In this document: piece by piece, positions 44,658 to 57,315 of the stretch
How positions within the stretch are numbered: position 1 is the first letter of the stretch
How the letters are laid out: each line of letters opens with the position of its first letter
Assembly (NCBI GenBank): GCA_013423325.1
Contig: BLJB01000039.1
Coordinates: 62,001 to 126,000, forward strand
Source: Usnea hakonensis
Lineage: Eukaryota > Ascomycota > Lecanoromycetes > Lecanorales > Parmeliaceae
Direction of reading: 5' to 3'
Length of the DNA: 64,000 bases
Position numbers and translations under genes: made by a program
Notes under the pieces: model-generated
Database searches by the model: none
Seen by the model: only the letters and a program-made list of their open reading frames with translations
What the model was told of the DNA's origin: nothing

Positions 44658-45958
44658 TGGGTGGAGGAGTGGGGAGAGGAAGGCGATGATGTCTTTACTT
44701 TGATGAAGGAGAGTGTGGAGGCGAGTGCGGAGCCGTGAAACGCAAGTTGATACTTCTGCGAAAGTCCCCATCCTGGGGGATTTGAGAATTGGGACTTCGA
44801 TTAGGGATGGTAGGTTCGAGATGTGTATCCCACCTTACCTTGATTACCATACGATGATGGGAGATTATTCAACTCACCCACTTTTCCATTAGTGACCAAT
44901 GTCTGCCAGCTCCTGCTGGACAAATTTGACACTCTCTAGTGCCGAAAGTCTGAACAGTGCAGCATCAGTGGGACCTACAGGTTCAGAGGCTCAGATATTG
45001 GGATGTCCTTCTATCCAGCCAGCTCAGATATGTTGGGGCCCGCAGCACGTCGCTTTTGACAATAACGCCACTGCAAACCAAGACTGGTCAGCCTGTCATT
45101 AGAAGCATAAGATCAAAGACAACTTTCATTTGAAGGGTTGTACGAAACAAAGTGAAAAGGTAAGAATTCCTACTTGATGCGAGGTTACAGGTTGTGCTAT
45201 TGGCAACGGCAGTGAATTCCAAATACTGGGCCATGACCTGTTATGCTCTGACAAAAGAGTAAGATCTCCGCAAGAGATGGTCTATGCTGTGACGGTGCCA
45301 CTATCATCGCTACATTCGTTGCACGATTAGAGTATGGGCACTTCAGTCAAGCGAAGTCAATGAGTGCGACATTGTAATCTTCCTGGCATTGCGCCTGAGC
45401 TTTGGTGCCCACAGTACGGTTGGAATCGGTTTTCATTCAGATCTTCAAGAGCCTGGCTAGATTCTATACGGACTACCTCGAATCTCCTCTCCATCAAGTA
45501 GAGGCTAACAGCGTCTGCTTGAAACTCGCTGGCTTGAGCACGAACTTTGCGTTCCGCCTGTCTCGCACGGTATATCTGGGCATTCTGCTTTTTAAACTGA
45601 ACGGCGACCTCGTGTGATGCATATGTATTCACCTCCATGTCGAAGATCCTTTAACTTTGGACACTACTTAGGAAGTGTTAGAATTAACTTTCGTGAGTGA
45701 CAATATCGAGAATCTCATTCGCAGAGCCGCCAAGAAAAAGAAGCTTCAGCCTCAATTATCCGACCAATCGGATTCCAGATTTTACAAATCAGCCTTACCG
45801 ATAACGCAGGCTGACGTATAAATTTCTCTCACACTTTCCTGACTCAACATTAACTCACATTTATAACATTCTCAAAGACAATCTCCAGCACCACACCACT
45901 CAATACCACAATTATACCTTCTAAGCAAATATCCTCCATCAACCTCTCTCAATCCAAC
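44658..45958. other. Intergenic, duplicated 3' flank then nothing
   Basis: The first ~230 bp are the duplicated 3' flank noted above. The rest has only short open frames. The TATA-like box of the Cys-rich gene lies near the right end. Confidence 0.5.
45817..45823 (+). promoter_or_regulatory. TATA box of the metallothionein-like gene
   Basis: TATAAAT about 140 bp before the ATG at 45959. It is followed by the CT/CA-rich leader usual for strongly expressed fungal genes. Confidence 0.45.
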
Positions 45959-46501
45959 ATGACTGTCCCAACCACCTGCTGTGGCCGCTCCGGCGCACCC
46001 CAAACTTGCGTCTGCGCAGCCGAAGCCAAATGCTCCTGCGGCAAGCAATCAGCTCTCCAATGTACCTGCGAGAAAGCCAAAGCTGAGAATACTGTCGCTG
46101 GTGCCCGATGCTCGTGCCGTAAGTCTTCTTCTCCCCACCGAGCACGCTGCTGCGGGGAGCTTGCTTGCTTACGCTACAATCTGCAATGCTTCTGCTTTTT
46201 CTCTCAGTCTGGAGCTTAGTCTATCATGATACTAACATGTATGATGTGATGATAGTTGCCCGTCCAGCCGGCGAATGTAACTGCAACCGCGCCAGCCAGG
46301 AGAACGCCAAGCCCGCTGGATCAACCTGTGCCTGCGGCGCTCGTGCTGCGGGTGAGTCATTCTGCCCTGCCCCCTCCTCCACCCTCCTAGATCCACGAAA
46401 GCTTCTAACACCTTCCAGATGCCTGCAATTGCGAGAAATCTTCTACCGGCGACATCCTTCCCACCGAGACCGATTTCACAACCAAGGCCGCTGGTGCGTA
46501 G
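45959..46501 (+). CDS. Cys-rich metallothionein-like protein, 112 aa
   Basis: Three exons: 45959-46118, 46256-46351, 46419-46501. Introns are 137 and 67 nt. The spliced protein has about 19 cysteines, mostly as Cys-x-Cys pairs: CCGR, CVCAAEAKCSCGKQ, CTCEKAKAENTVAGARCSC, ECNCNRASQENAKPAGSTCAC, ACNCEKSS, ending ETDFTTKAAGA. The units CxCxxA.xEN.....xxCxC repeat roughly every 25 residues. Small Cys-rich fungal proteins of this form are often annotated only as a DUF (DUF7871, from memory). Binding of Cu or Zn is a reasonable inference from spacing and not shown. No signal peptide, so cytosolic. Confidence 0.85.
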
Positions 46502-47685
46502 GAGGTGTTGGGTCGACTACTGGTGCTGGGAGGCATCTGGCATTGCAAAGGCGAAGGGTGATACCACTTTTTAAACTGGAGTTTGCGTTTGGCTTCTTGA
46601 TACAACATGCATGCGAGGGGAGTGGTGCGTTGACGGGGAAGAGAGAAAGGTTACTAGTAGGGAGGGCGAGGTGCACTGTGGGGTTGCTTGCAGGATGTGT
46701 AGTCTAGCTCTTTAGGCTTAACAAAATCTGTGAGCACCTCAATGCTAAATCTGGTATATCGTGAAAGGCTTTAGCAAAATGCGAGATCTACGTCCATCGT
46801 TGGCACAACAGAAAGCAGTCAAAGATCCTTTGTCCAACGGCACAACCCCCCCAAACAGCAAAAAACCCTTCTAATTTAACCATCAACGCTACAACCCTAC
46901 TCATCCAAAGCCCGAACCCAATCGTACCACCACGCAACACATTTGCTCCAAAATCCTCACCAACCCCTCTCACGCGACGATCTCTCTCTCAACCTCCTCT
47001 AGAACCCCCCCCCCCTCATCAAAAAAACACACCAACAAGCAACCCCCCCCGCTCCCCCAAAAGTCTCGTCCCCCTACATTTCCGCTCATCATACCTTAAG
47101 TGACCGCGCTACGCTACCCCTTTCCAGCGTACCTACTCTATCTTCAATCACATAAGGTATATAGTCTTGGCTCTATCGAATCCACCTTGGCATGTCGTGT
47201 CTACGTGGAAAGGAGGGTAGTATGTTTGCTGTTTAGTAAAGAAAAGAGATGAGAGGTAGGGTTGTGAGGGGGGGTAAGTACGTTGGGTTGGGGGGAGATT
47301 GGAGCGTTGTGATGTATGTTTCTGAGTATGGATGTCCCCAGGGAAGGGAGGTTGGGGCAGGGCTAGGGCTGAGGGGGGAAATTTTGATTTTGAGGTTGGA
47401 TGGTGCGGTATATGAAGGGTGGCGTTGGTGTGTTGGTTGAGATGGTGCTGGTGAGGATTGACAGATGGGGTTCGGGGCGCTAGTGGAGAATGCGAGGCGG
47501 GGTGGGGGGGGGGATGGTCTGGTCATGTTGGACTTCTATGGAATGAATTATTGATGTGACTAACTAGCAGGGGAGTCTGAGTGATGGTGTTCAAGATAGG
47601 TGAATGGTTGCCCGCGTGTATATATCTATCTAGCCGTTCGTGAGTCTTCGTGCGAGCATTCGCTAATGATATCAAATGACCCGTT
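46502..47685. other. Intergenic, C-runs and G-runs, no supported gene
   Basis: 46980-47060 holds long C runs; 47230-47520 is G-rich. The open frames there are composition artefacts. Confidence 0.5.
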
Positions 47686-49443
47686 TCAACGTCCGAATAC
47701 GCCGTCCCCGGTATTTGGCCGCACTATAAGCTCTCCATTTATCTCGCTGACTTCATTGACCTCAATCACTTCGTCTATCTTGTTCGCGCCATTCACCATG
47801 TTCACTTCATCGTTCACTCTTTGCACTTTATCCACCCCCTTCACAATCGCAACATCCATGGCCTTGTCGTCGTCCCACACAGCTTCGATGATGCCGAGGG
47901 CAGCACCCTCCGGCACCCAGGCATCTACGAATTTGAGACGGCTGTCCACTTGCTGGCAGATCCTCTCCCAGTCGTCTCGCTCCCGCTCGCGGGAATTGAA
48001 GAAGGACAGCATGACCATGTCTAACGCACTGGCTCAAAGTCGGCTTGCTGCACCATTATGTTTGCTGGAGACAAGGAACACTTACCGGATCTTCCTCTCG
48101 TGCAATTCAGACAATGTGTTCGGCTCCGGCAGGATGGTATCGTTGATGATGAGTCGGGCCCCCGGTTTGAAAGCAGGTATCAACTGCCGCAGAATCTTCA
48201 CCACATACGCATCCGGCCAGTCATGGAAGACCCAGCGGAAACCGGTTGCTCTTTGAACATGTCGTGAGCCATGAACGTCACCCGATCGGCAAGCTCCAAC
48301 GGTATGAGCTGCTTAGTGCCGACAGCCCTAACAACGGCCGGAAGATCTTGGACGATGAATTTGAGATTGGGGAACGAGTGGGCTAGTGCGATGCTGTATT
48401 TGCCTTCGGAGCCGCCAACATCGACCACGGTCTTGTCTCCGAGGGAGGCCCAGGGGTAGCCTTTGGCCAGGAACTCGGGTCCGTTGCCTTTGTAGGAGGC
48501 GAAGGAGGATATCGCTCCGACGAAGCGCTTTGCCTTTGCAGGGTTTGCTTCCAGATAGTCGAATACCGACTTGTCGGTATTGTGTGCCAGGCTGAACCCC
48601 TGAAAAAGATTCTCGTCAGCCAAGATCAATAGAAGTAATTACTCATCTCTTATTATTGGGTCTGGACCGTGGATGTCAAGCGGGTACGAAGTACCATAGG
48701 TAGTCACAAACCCCATAGGTCCCGTAATGGCAACTGTTGCTCGATTGGGGAACGAATAAAAGAAAACGTATAGTTTGCGTTGGCTCTCGCTCTTTCCATT
48801 TCTGCATAGCCTCAACGGTCTAAATTGGGAGTCAGTGTCTACGTTGAACAATCAAGCCGTGTCACGGCAGACCCTCGCAAAAGATTGCCACGCATCATCA
48901 AATTGGAGCCCCAGGCCATCGCGTGTCACGGAGTCCTCTGCTATTCTTCGTGACGCCGCGCTATGAGTGATCATGCCTTTGCGGGGCTCTAAGAAGATGC
49001 GATGGTGGCTGATGGCAAATCGAAGAATCCGACGCAGATCTGGCTCGTTGATACCACATAACCTGGCAAGCTCAACGGTGGATATTTCGCCATGGATAGG
49101 TACTTTGCTGTAGATTTCGTACTTGTAGATTGCTTCGAGACTGACCGCATTGACCTGTTGGCAAGTTTTGGCCCGTCAGTGCGGGAGATTTATGAACAAT
49201 GAGAGTATAGAGACGTACCGTTGGCCGCACGAGCTCGACTGGCCCACGCAAGAGGTCACCCAGTCTGATTGAAGCCTCAAGCGCCGCGATTCGGGCTGCC
49301 TCGATAGGATCAGAAAGCTTTAGATCGACCGGCCCGTCTTCGTGGAAGGTAGGGAAAGGGAGACGGTGTGTTTGCAAGTAGTCATCAACTTTGACCGTAC
49401 TCGTCAATACCAACGCCGCCAATTTCACAATTTCTGAAGCCAT
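47686..49443 (-). pseudogene. Damaged COMT-type O-methyltransferase gene
   Basis: Predicted exons (minus): 49443-49219, 49154-48873, 48819 to about 48772, 48599-48086, 48028-47686. The family is clear: an N-terminal dimerisation/winged helix region (HGEISTVELARLCGINEPDL, RRILRFAISHHRIF), SAM motif I VDVGGSEGKYSIALA, LKFIVQDLPAV, FHDWPDAYVVKILRQL, LIINDTILPEP and FNSREREDDW-like end. Two defects are visible. Near 48248 EQPV is followed in another frame by FRWVFHDW, so about seven codons are missing and the frame is shifted. After EPTQT the expected donor reads ATACGT rather than GTACGT. The last exon ends in a Val/Asn repeat tail. A sequencing error or a strain-specific lesion cannot be excluded. 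Intact relatives methylate phenolic hydroxyls in secondary metabolism. Confidence 0.75.
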
Positions 49444-51633
49444 ACTAGACGGTTTAGCACCACAAGCTACTCTTGTAAGAAGAAAGACAAAAAAAAAATA
49501 TGAGAGAAGGATCATTTTATCCTCAAAGCTTGGGGGCCAAAGTGTCGTATGTATCCCACGGCTCGCCTAATCAGCCTTCGCTTGGTAGCCATGACAATTT
49601 CGAATAATCACCCTTACACATGAGAATCAGGTATCCTACTACTTATCAATGGTGCAACAATTAATTGAGGAATAGGGTTCCAAGTGCGAAGATCGCACGA
49701 GGTGCGCTATTCAGCGGCCTTGCCGCATGGCAGTGACGGTGACCATGGCACACCAGGTGAGAATAGTATATAGGATGATTGTATAGAAGAATTATGGAGG
49801 CATGTTTTGCCAAGAGACCTTGCAGACAGATATTACGGATCGTTAGCATTCTCTGCAATAGTCCCGGCCTTCCCTACCCTACCTTACTTAATTCGGATTG
49901 CGAGCAAAAACGTCAACCGTCATGCCGGCCTGCTCAAACATATGAGGAGGATTAAGGATTGATTGGCAGGTATTCATTATCGAAAAGAGGTGCTGTCATC
50001 ATTCCCAATACACCCCCATAATGCAACACCAAATATCACCCCTATGATGCAGCATGACCTGCCAGAATGGCCTTTCAGCAGCATGCCACTTTGATACGTA
50101 ACATCAACACCTTCCTTTTCGAACGTGCTCAACTAAGAGGTCTAATTTGACTTCCTTGTAGGAGGCTCACTATACTTTGATTGATCACACTGACCTCTTA
50201 TTAGGTACTGACTGACTTGAAGAATCAGTGAATAAATTGTCTCGTAGAAATGTTAAAAGATTTGGGTCTCTCTATCAAATAGAGACTCCATAGTGGACAA
50301 TGATTGTGATCTAAGGATAATAATAAGTCGATTTGGACTTGTATGGTTGTATGCTGTTCTGGATTTGTGGGATTGTAAGCCGTTATGGACCAGTAGGTAG
50401 AATAGACTGAAGTTGAATAATTCGTCAGAGTTGCCACAACTGTGCCGGACTTGGGATTGACTCAATCCAATGATTGGTATTTCATAGTGGTAGTAGCGAG
50501 GGTCTAGAACCTGCTGTGATCATGGAGGGATGTAGGATTGATTCTCGAGCTATGAAGAAAAGACCACTCAGAAGGCCAAAGATCGGTAAGTTTGTCTCTT
50601 TGATAGCAGGAGGCTATCACGACAAAGACGTGTTGACATCGTTTCCGCCACGGCCGGGCTTTGTTGACTCATTCCCAGGGATTATGCTCCTCGACCGGTC
50701 TGAGCGAAGCTGACTGCTTCAGCCTTCCTGCAGCTCTCGTCCAATCAGATCTCGACATGCTAGCGTGGGCGCACGCGGGGATTCCGAGCACCTGGTTTTT
50801 CCACACGTCGGTCCGCTGGGCTTTCTTCACTTCTTGGACAAGAACGAGGTTCTAGTCAGCATCTTCACACCATGAGAAATTGTTGTTACAGATAATAGCA
50901 TCCAATCTCGGCTACAAGAACCGAAAGAGGTCGCCAAAAGATTTCGTCAGCGAATACGCATCAAGAAGCGGGGTACTCCACGTACGGCCGTGATGTATTA
51001 ATTGGCCAAATCAGCACCCTGCGGAGCCAATAGATAGGAAACTACCGCCTCGATTTTCCGTGGCCTTGGCGTTGGGCTTCATTGAGATCGAGCCTGCGCT
51101 CTGGCATACAAGCGTGTGGATCGGGAAAGACTTCGGAGTCTATGTGGTGAAAGCTGTCTGGGAAAGTATGTTGTATGGAAATTAGGAAAGCGCCATTTTG
51201 CGGGATATAAAGCACGAAGATCGATGATAGAGGTCGTTGCATAACAATCCTCGCCAAGCCCGCCAATGCCCGAAATAATCGTTCGCGGGCACTAGGTACA
51301 CTAGCGGAAAATCGATAGATATTGCGTTAACCCTATCGGGCCATGACTTCCAAAATGCATCGCTTTTCAATCAATCCGCTCCTTCACTCCAGCTACGTAT
51401 CTATCTCGAGTTCAGACCAATCCAGAATTTCTCTGCTTGCCCCAATTCTGCAGATACCCAGCTTCCTGCAGTCGCCATCTTCGGCCCCCAAAACACGGGG
51501 GGGATCACACCACGCTCCTTTACACACAATACTTTAGCATTGCATCTGGCATTCTCAAATTGTGGGGTGCTCCCCGATGCATTCATCACCTTCCCCCAAA
51601 CGCACCTCCAGTGAAGCTGGCGCATCTCTCTAG
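49444..51633. other. Intergenic, AT-rich patches, no supported gene
   Basis: About 2.2 kb. A small inverted repeat (TCTCTATCAAATAGAGA, about 50270-50286) could form a hairpin. No gene found. Confidence 0.5.
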
Positions 51634-54600
51634 ATGGCGAGCGCGGCGGCAGCCGGGTTCCTGGGCCGGTCATCGGCCGGAAACAACAGCTCAATGCGAG
51701 GCCTCGTACAATTCATAGCCGACCTCAGAAATGCAAGGGCAAGAGACCTGGAAGAGAAAAGGATCAACAAAGAGCTGGCAAACATCCGGCAAAAGTTCAA
51801 GGACGGAAATCTGAACGGGTACCACAAGAAGAAATACGTGTGCAAACTACTTTACATCTACATACTAGGGTGGAATGTCGACTTCGGACACCTTGAGGCT
51901 GTCAATTTGATCAGTGCAAACAAGTACAGCGAGAAGCAGATTGGTTATCTGGCCGTTACGTTATTTTTACATGAACAGCATGAATTGCTTCATTTAGTAG
52001 TGAACAGTATTAGGAAGGACTTGCTGGGGCACAATGAGCTATTCAACTGTTTGGCATTGCATGCCATTGCAAATGTTGGCGGAAGAGAAATGGGCGAGGC
52101 ATTGAGTGGGGATGTACATATGTTGCTGATATCACCGTCCGTATGCGATGAGAGAAGAAATGGGCCAATGCTGACTGAAGCAGGACCTCGAAATCGTTCG
52201 TCAAGAAGAAAGCGGCTTTGACCTTGCTACGGCTTTACCGGAAATACCCAGGCATCGTACAACAAGAATGGGCGGAGAGAATCATCTCGCTAATGGACGA
52301 CCCGGATATGGGCGTGTGCCTCTCGGTCACCTCGCTAGTAATGGCCTTGGCTCAGGATCAGCCAGATCAGTACAAGGGTGGATACGTCAAGGCAGCGCAA
52401 CGTCTGAAAAAGATCGTGGTGGACAACGACATCGCGCCAGACTACCTATATTACAAAGTACCTTGCCCATGGATTCAAGTGAAGCTGCTACGGTTGATGC
52501 AGTACTATCCACCCTCAGGTCGGCACCCTTAACTTCATCAAGCTTTGTTTGTCTTTGCTAACATGAGAATAGAGGATACTTACGTCCGAGGCTTGATACG
52601 AGAGTCACTCCAACAGATACTACACGAAGCAATGCTAATGCCGAAAAATGTACAGCAGAACAATGCGCAAAACGCAGTTCTATTCGAAGCTATTAATCTT
52701 GTTATACATCTGGACACAGAACACAATCTGATGGTGCAGATATCGTCAAGGCTAGGAAAATTCATACAATCACGCGAAACCAACGTCAGGTATCTGGGAC
52801 TCGACGCCATGACCCACTTTGCTGCTCGCGCCGAGACACTGGATCCAATCAAAAGGCATCAAAATATTATTATTGGATCTTTACGAGATAGAGACATTAG
52901 CGTGAGGCGGAAAGGTCTGGATCTGCTTTACAGCATGTGTGATCCCACAAATTCTCAACCCATAGTCAACGAGCTCTTGAAGTATCTGCAAAGCGCAGAT
53001 TTTGCCATTCGAGAAGAGATGGTGCTCAAGATCGCAATTTTGACCGAGAAGTATGCCACAGATATTCAGTGGTATGTGGACATTTCATTGCGACTAATTG
53101 CAATGGCTGGTGATCATGTCAGTGAAGAGGTATGGCAGCGTGTGATCCAAATCGTCACCAACAACGAAGAGCTTCAAGTCTATGCAGCTCAAAACATCCT
53201 CAACTACGTCAAGGCAGAGCAATGTCACGAAACGCTGGTCAAGATTGGAGGCTATGTATTGGGCGAGTTTGGCCACCTGGTCGCAGATAAGAATGGTTGC
53301 AGTCCTATCGAACAATTTTTAGCACTGCAAACGAAGATGCAGGGTTGCTCCTCAAGCACAAGAGCCATCCTGCTCTCTTCCTTCATCAAATTCGTCAATC
53401 TTTTCCCAGAAATCAAAACGCAACTACTGGTCGTCTTCAGGGCTTACAGCCATACGCTAGATTCAGAGCTACAGCAAAGAGCTTGCGAGTACCTCACCCT
53501 CGCAACACTCCCCACGGACGACCTTCTACGAACAGTCTGCGATGAAATGCCACCTTTCCCAGAACGTACATCAGCCCTCCTCTCTCGACTTCATGGCAAG
53601 CACGCTGGCACCAGCGACAAGCGGACGTGGATAGTTGGTGGCAAAGACGCAAATGCGGACTCCAAAGAAACTCGCCTAACCCAATCCACTGGCCTCAAGC
53701 GCTCCTTCACTCCTACAGCGAATGACGTTCTTGCTAATGGCACATCAAACGCTACTACCAACGACAGTGACAGCCCGACAACCAACGGCAATACGCACGG
53801 CCTCGAAGATCTCGACATGTCTTCAAACCCCTCCCAGCCGCCTCCCAACCTCGCTTCTGCTGCCCACCTCTCTCCGGGGTGGGAACCAGGCTACCGCCGT
53901 CTTCTCTTCACCGCCGAATCTATTCTCTATGAAGACACTCAGTTTCAGCTCGGTCTCCGCTCTGAGTACCGTGGCGCTATGGGCTGTCTCATCCTCTACT
54001 TTACCAATCGCTCTCCTTCCCCAATCGGCTCATTTACCACTACTCTAGACAATCCTAATTCAGCGGATCAATTACGTATCGATACGAAAAGTGCGCCGGA
54101 CAGTTCGGTACAGCCGGAGGGGCAAGCGCAACAAACTGTTATGTTCGAAGCTAAAGGCGTCTTCTCCCTGCCTCCGACTATCCGCATTTCTTACCTCGCT
54201 GGCGCTTTACAGGCGATTACTCTACAGTTGCCGGTTGTAATGCATAAATTCATGGACGCAGCCGACCTATCCGCTGATGACTTCTTCAAAAGATGGCGGC
54301 AAATAGGAGGTGCCCCGCGCGAAGCCCAACGTGTTTTCGGTCTCAGGGACGGTGGAGGGCGAGGCAAGGCAATGGGTGACGTAGAGTGGACAAAGAGAAT
54401 GGCGGAGGCTTTTGGATGGGGAATCCTGAAAGGAGTAGATCCAAATGAGAAAAACGTGGTGGGAGCGAGTGTCTTGCACACGGGAGTGGGAAAACTAGGA
54501 TGTTTGCTGAGGCTAGAACCGAATTGGGACACTCAGGTAAGTGAGATTGCTCTCCAAAGCAAGAGGCTTGGCGTTAATGGTTACAGCTCTATCGTATTAC

Positions 54601-54685
54601 GATCCGAGCGACGGATGAGAGTGTCCCGCCTGTGTTGATGAAATTCATGGAGGAGACATATTCTTTGGGGGTGGATAGGGAATGA
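51634..54685 (+). CDS. APL3: AP-2 complex subunit alpha, 966 aa
   Basis: Four exons: 51634-52136, 52184-52518, 52573-54536, 54587-54685. Introns are 47, 54 and 50 nt, and all joins restore family motifs (LLISPTSKSFVKKKAAL, QYYPPSEDTYVRGL). The adaptin trunk of HEAT-like repeats covers residues about 20-600: MRGLVQFIADLRNAR, KKKYVCKLLYIYILGW, RLYRKYP, KCxIREEMVLKIAILTEKYA-like block. A Ser/Thr/Asn hinge (about 640-710) is followed by the alpha-ear (EYRGAMGCLILYFTNRSPSP, then KRWRQIGGAPREAQRVF). AP-2 links cargo and PIP2 to clathrin at the plasma membrane in endocytosis. Length matches fungal orthologues. The remaining AP-2 subunits are not in this window. Confidence 0.95.
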
Positions 54686-56218
54686 GACAGCTGCCGGGTC
54701 ACCCCGACTGGATGAAGCGACCGTATGCGCAGCAGAATGAAGCATGGATATTGTATGTTAGGGCAAGGAAGCATGGGCGAATACTGTCACATGAGCAGCA
54801 TTCACATCTTTATAGGGAATGTACATAGTGTACAATATGGTTTGAGGCGGCTTCACATGTTCAAATTGAACATCTCTTGTCACATTGTCTTTGCCACTAT
54901 TCCGTTGCCACTATTCACTCGATTTATTACTATATGGCTCTTTCCAGATGGTGTCACAGCGTCTTCATAAGAGCACTTGCCCTCCCAGCAAAATTCATTT
55001 GCAAATCTCTGTGCGCTAGTAGGTGGAAATCGACAATCATTTTTGCGGGGGGGGCGAATTCACTGTCTCAAGTTCGGTCACAATACTCAACACAGTGAAT
55101 AAGTTCCCGCTTCACTTTCCATCATTCACGGCTAAGATCTATCTCCGTGATTCATTTTCATGATTCACGTGCGCCCCTAACATTTATAACACAATGCTGT
55201 GAATCGGAGGCACTGGAAGGTATATAAACCCCCAAATAATTCCAACCCTCCTTCTCTTTTTCTTTTCCATATACCTACCATCCACTGGCCTTTGGCCAAT
55301 GGCCAATGGTATATCTTCTATAACAACATTTATTCTGTCTTACCGCGCCCTTGCATGGACTTCTTTGTACCTATATATCATATACTCTGATCATTCGGGC
55401 CCAACAGATGTGGTAGTGAGCACTTCTCACAGCCCAGATGTGCGACTCCTTCATCGAGTGAGACTCTCGCATCCCCTTCAGAACCCCATTACAATACCTC
55501 CACTACTTTCTCTCTTCTTTTTTCTGAACAGCTCTCCTACCACCTACAGCATGGGCTCCAGATTTTCTAAGCACTTGCTTCCCATGACAGATAGATTAGG
55601 TTGCTATCACTGGGTGACGGGCATGGGTAACAAGAGCGTTGCGAATGATTTGGTTACCTTCGACGCAAGTACGAAAGAAGTGAACAAAATTTATGAGTGA
55701 TCGATAATGAGATTGTTGCTATCACTACACGTCTAGACCTCTAGTACGCTCGTCTGACTCATCTTGCAACCCTCACAGTTGTCTCGTCATTCAAGACATC
55801 GTCCATTTATCTTGCAAAGTCATCGGGTGGCTCAGTCGAAGCGCGTTGAGTGGTCACATATGCCTATCTTTGTACAGAGGTCAGCGGCACATTCTGGACA
55901 CATTATCGGAAAGATGGTCCCCGAAAAGGTGTTGATACTCACAGAAGGCAACGCAAGTGAATGCTCAAACCAGGAGCCGGCGACCCCGACATTTGGCTGC
56001 AAGATTGCTTACCCGGGTCATTTCCCCATCAACCAACCATCAACCACAAAGTCAACATCATTCATGAAGCTGCTGGTCTGAACAGCCGATTTCGAATGAC
56101 GGCAGCGAGGTCTACGCCGAGCCGACGAACGACTACCTAGCCAGATTACGATAGGGATCAACAGCTTCACGAAAGCTTTGACTCGCGCCATGTTGGGATC
56201 TGTCGCACACCTCGAAAT
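54686..56218. other. Gene-poor stretch
   Basis: Contains several short GATTCACG/CGTGATTC-type motifs (about 55090-55210) and no convincing exon. Confidence 0.5.
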
Positions 56219-56563
56219 TTGTCCTATTCACTTTCTTATGACGTTCAATACCTGTTGGTTTGTGCTGCACTGCCGTCTATTGTGTCGCTAGAGGGTTACG
56301 AGCTATTTGAAGCTTCTTCCGAGGACGACGATGAAGAGTCTTTCAACGATGAAGAGTCTTCCGAGAAGCTCTTTGAAAAGTTTCATGGCGGGTTCTCTGA
56401 TCCCCAATCTGAAGACAATACGATCGAAGAAGTTGTGATCGAGTTGGTACCACAAAACACAAGCCTCCAGCATCTAAAACTCGAGGATTGTGTGTATCGG
56501 CAAACACGAAAACCATCATTCAGAGATTCGAGGATTCATTTCAGAAGAACATCTGAGTCCTGA
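56219..56563 (+). pseudogene. Possible remnant of an acidic LRR-type protein
   Basis: An open frame encodes LVCAALPSIVSLEGYELF, an acidic run rich in Glu/Asp/Ser, and VPQNTSLQHLKLEDC, which looks like one leucine-rich repeat as found in fungal F-box/LRR proteins. No F-box or further repeats connect to it, and no splice model extends it. The neighbouring DNA is mosaic and broken, so a remnant is more likely than a working gene. Confidence 0.25.
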
Positions 56564-57255
56564 GAAACGATGGATTACTAAATATATATTCTTTTCCACG
56601 AGGATACCTTGGAAATCTATCGTGGACCCAAAGTCGCTGTTGGGTACTTCCATATACACCACTTGGCCTGGGAGCAGCCACCGAACCATTAGGACGAAGG
56701 AGAAAAGTTTATGTGAAGGACCGAGGCGAAGGAAAAACACCATTTATATACTCCTGACGGCCTTCCTATCGTCTCCCTCGAGCGCTTCGATCATCTTATC
56801 GGAAACATAAAGTATCCTGATCTTAATGATATGATAAACCTGACCTTTGCATCGGCACAGGCGTTTGAAAAAGTGGGACTGGATGGAAATTTGTCAATGA
56901 AAATGATGAGGGAAAGTTTCTGTTTATTACGGATAGGCTGCTCGGGCTGTGGATTGGACTTATGTCGCGGGGTCGTATGAAATGGCGAGATTCCCGTACC
57001 AGAAGCTCATCGGCTCAAGCGAGGCTGGATGGATGGCAATTACAATAGGAACCATAGTGGCACTGATTTGGACACCGACACGCTTAAGTTTACACAATTC
57101 GAAAACAATCTCAGACAGTTCCCGGGTCGGGTGGATCAGAGGATATTTTTCGGGAACACGATGTGCTCTCGTCACCGTGGAGGACAAGGGATGCAATGAT
57201 TGTGAATTGGATACGAAGCACGCAGAATCTACGTGCCTTCAATCTTGTACACTAC

Positions 57256-57315
57256 AGAATAATGTGGAGTCCGTCATGACTACGACATTGAACCAAACGA
57301 GCGTTCAACCCAGGA
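57256..57315 (+). repeat. Fragment homologous to exon 1 of the PA-TM-RING gene
   Basis: 25 identical bases at 57273-57297 match the minus strand of 26362-26386, and similarity extends on both sides to about 60-100 bp. Translated, ESVMTTTLNQTSV parallels EFVMTTTLNQMSI of the RING ligase. The differences are scattered substitutions, so this is an old duplicate fragment. Confidence 0.75.

Noticed and set aside
44340..44771. Antisense frame opposite the 195-aa gene
   Set aside because: Pro/Leu/His-rich shadow of the G-rich 3' half of that gene.
27505..54685. A secondary-metabolite cluster around the O-methyltransferase and transporter
   Set aside because: They are about 18 kb apart with housekeeping genes between, there is no backbone enzyme (PKS, NRPS, terpene synthase), and the methyltransferase is broken.
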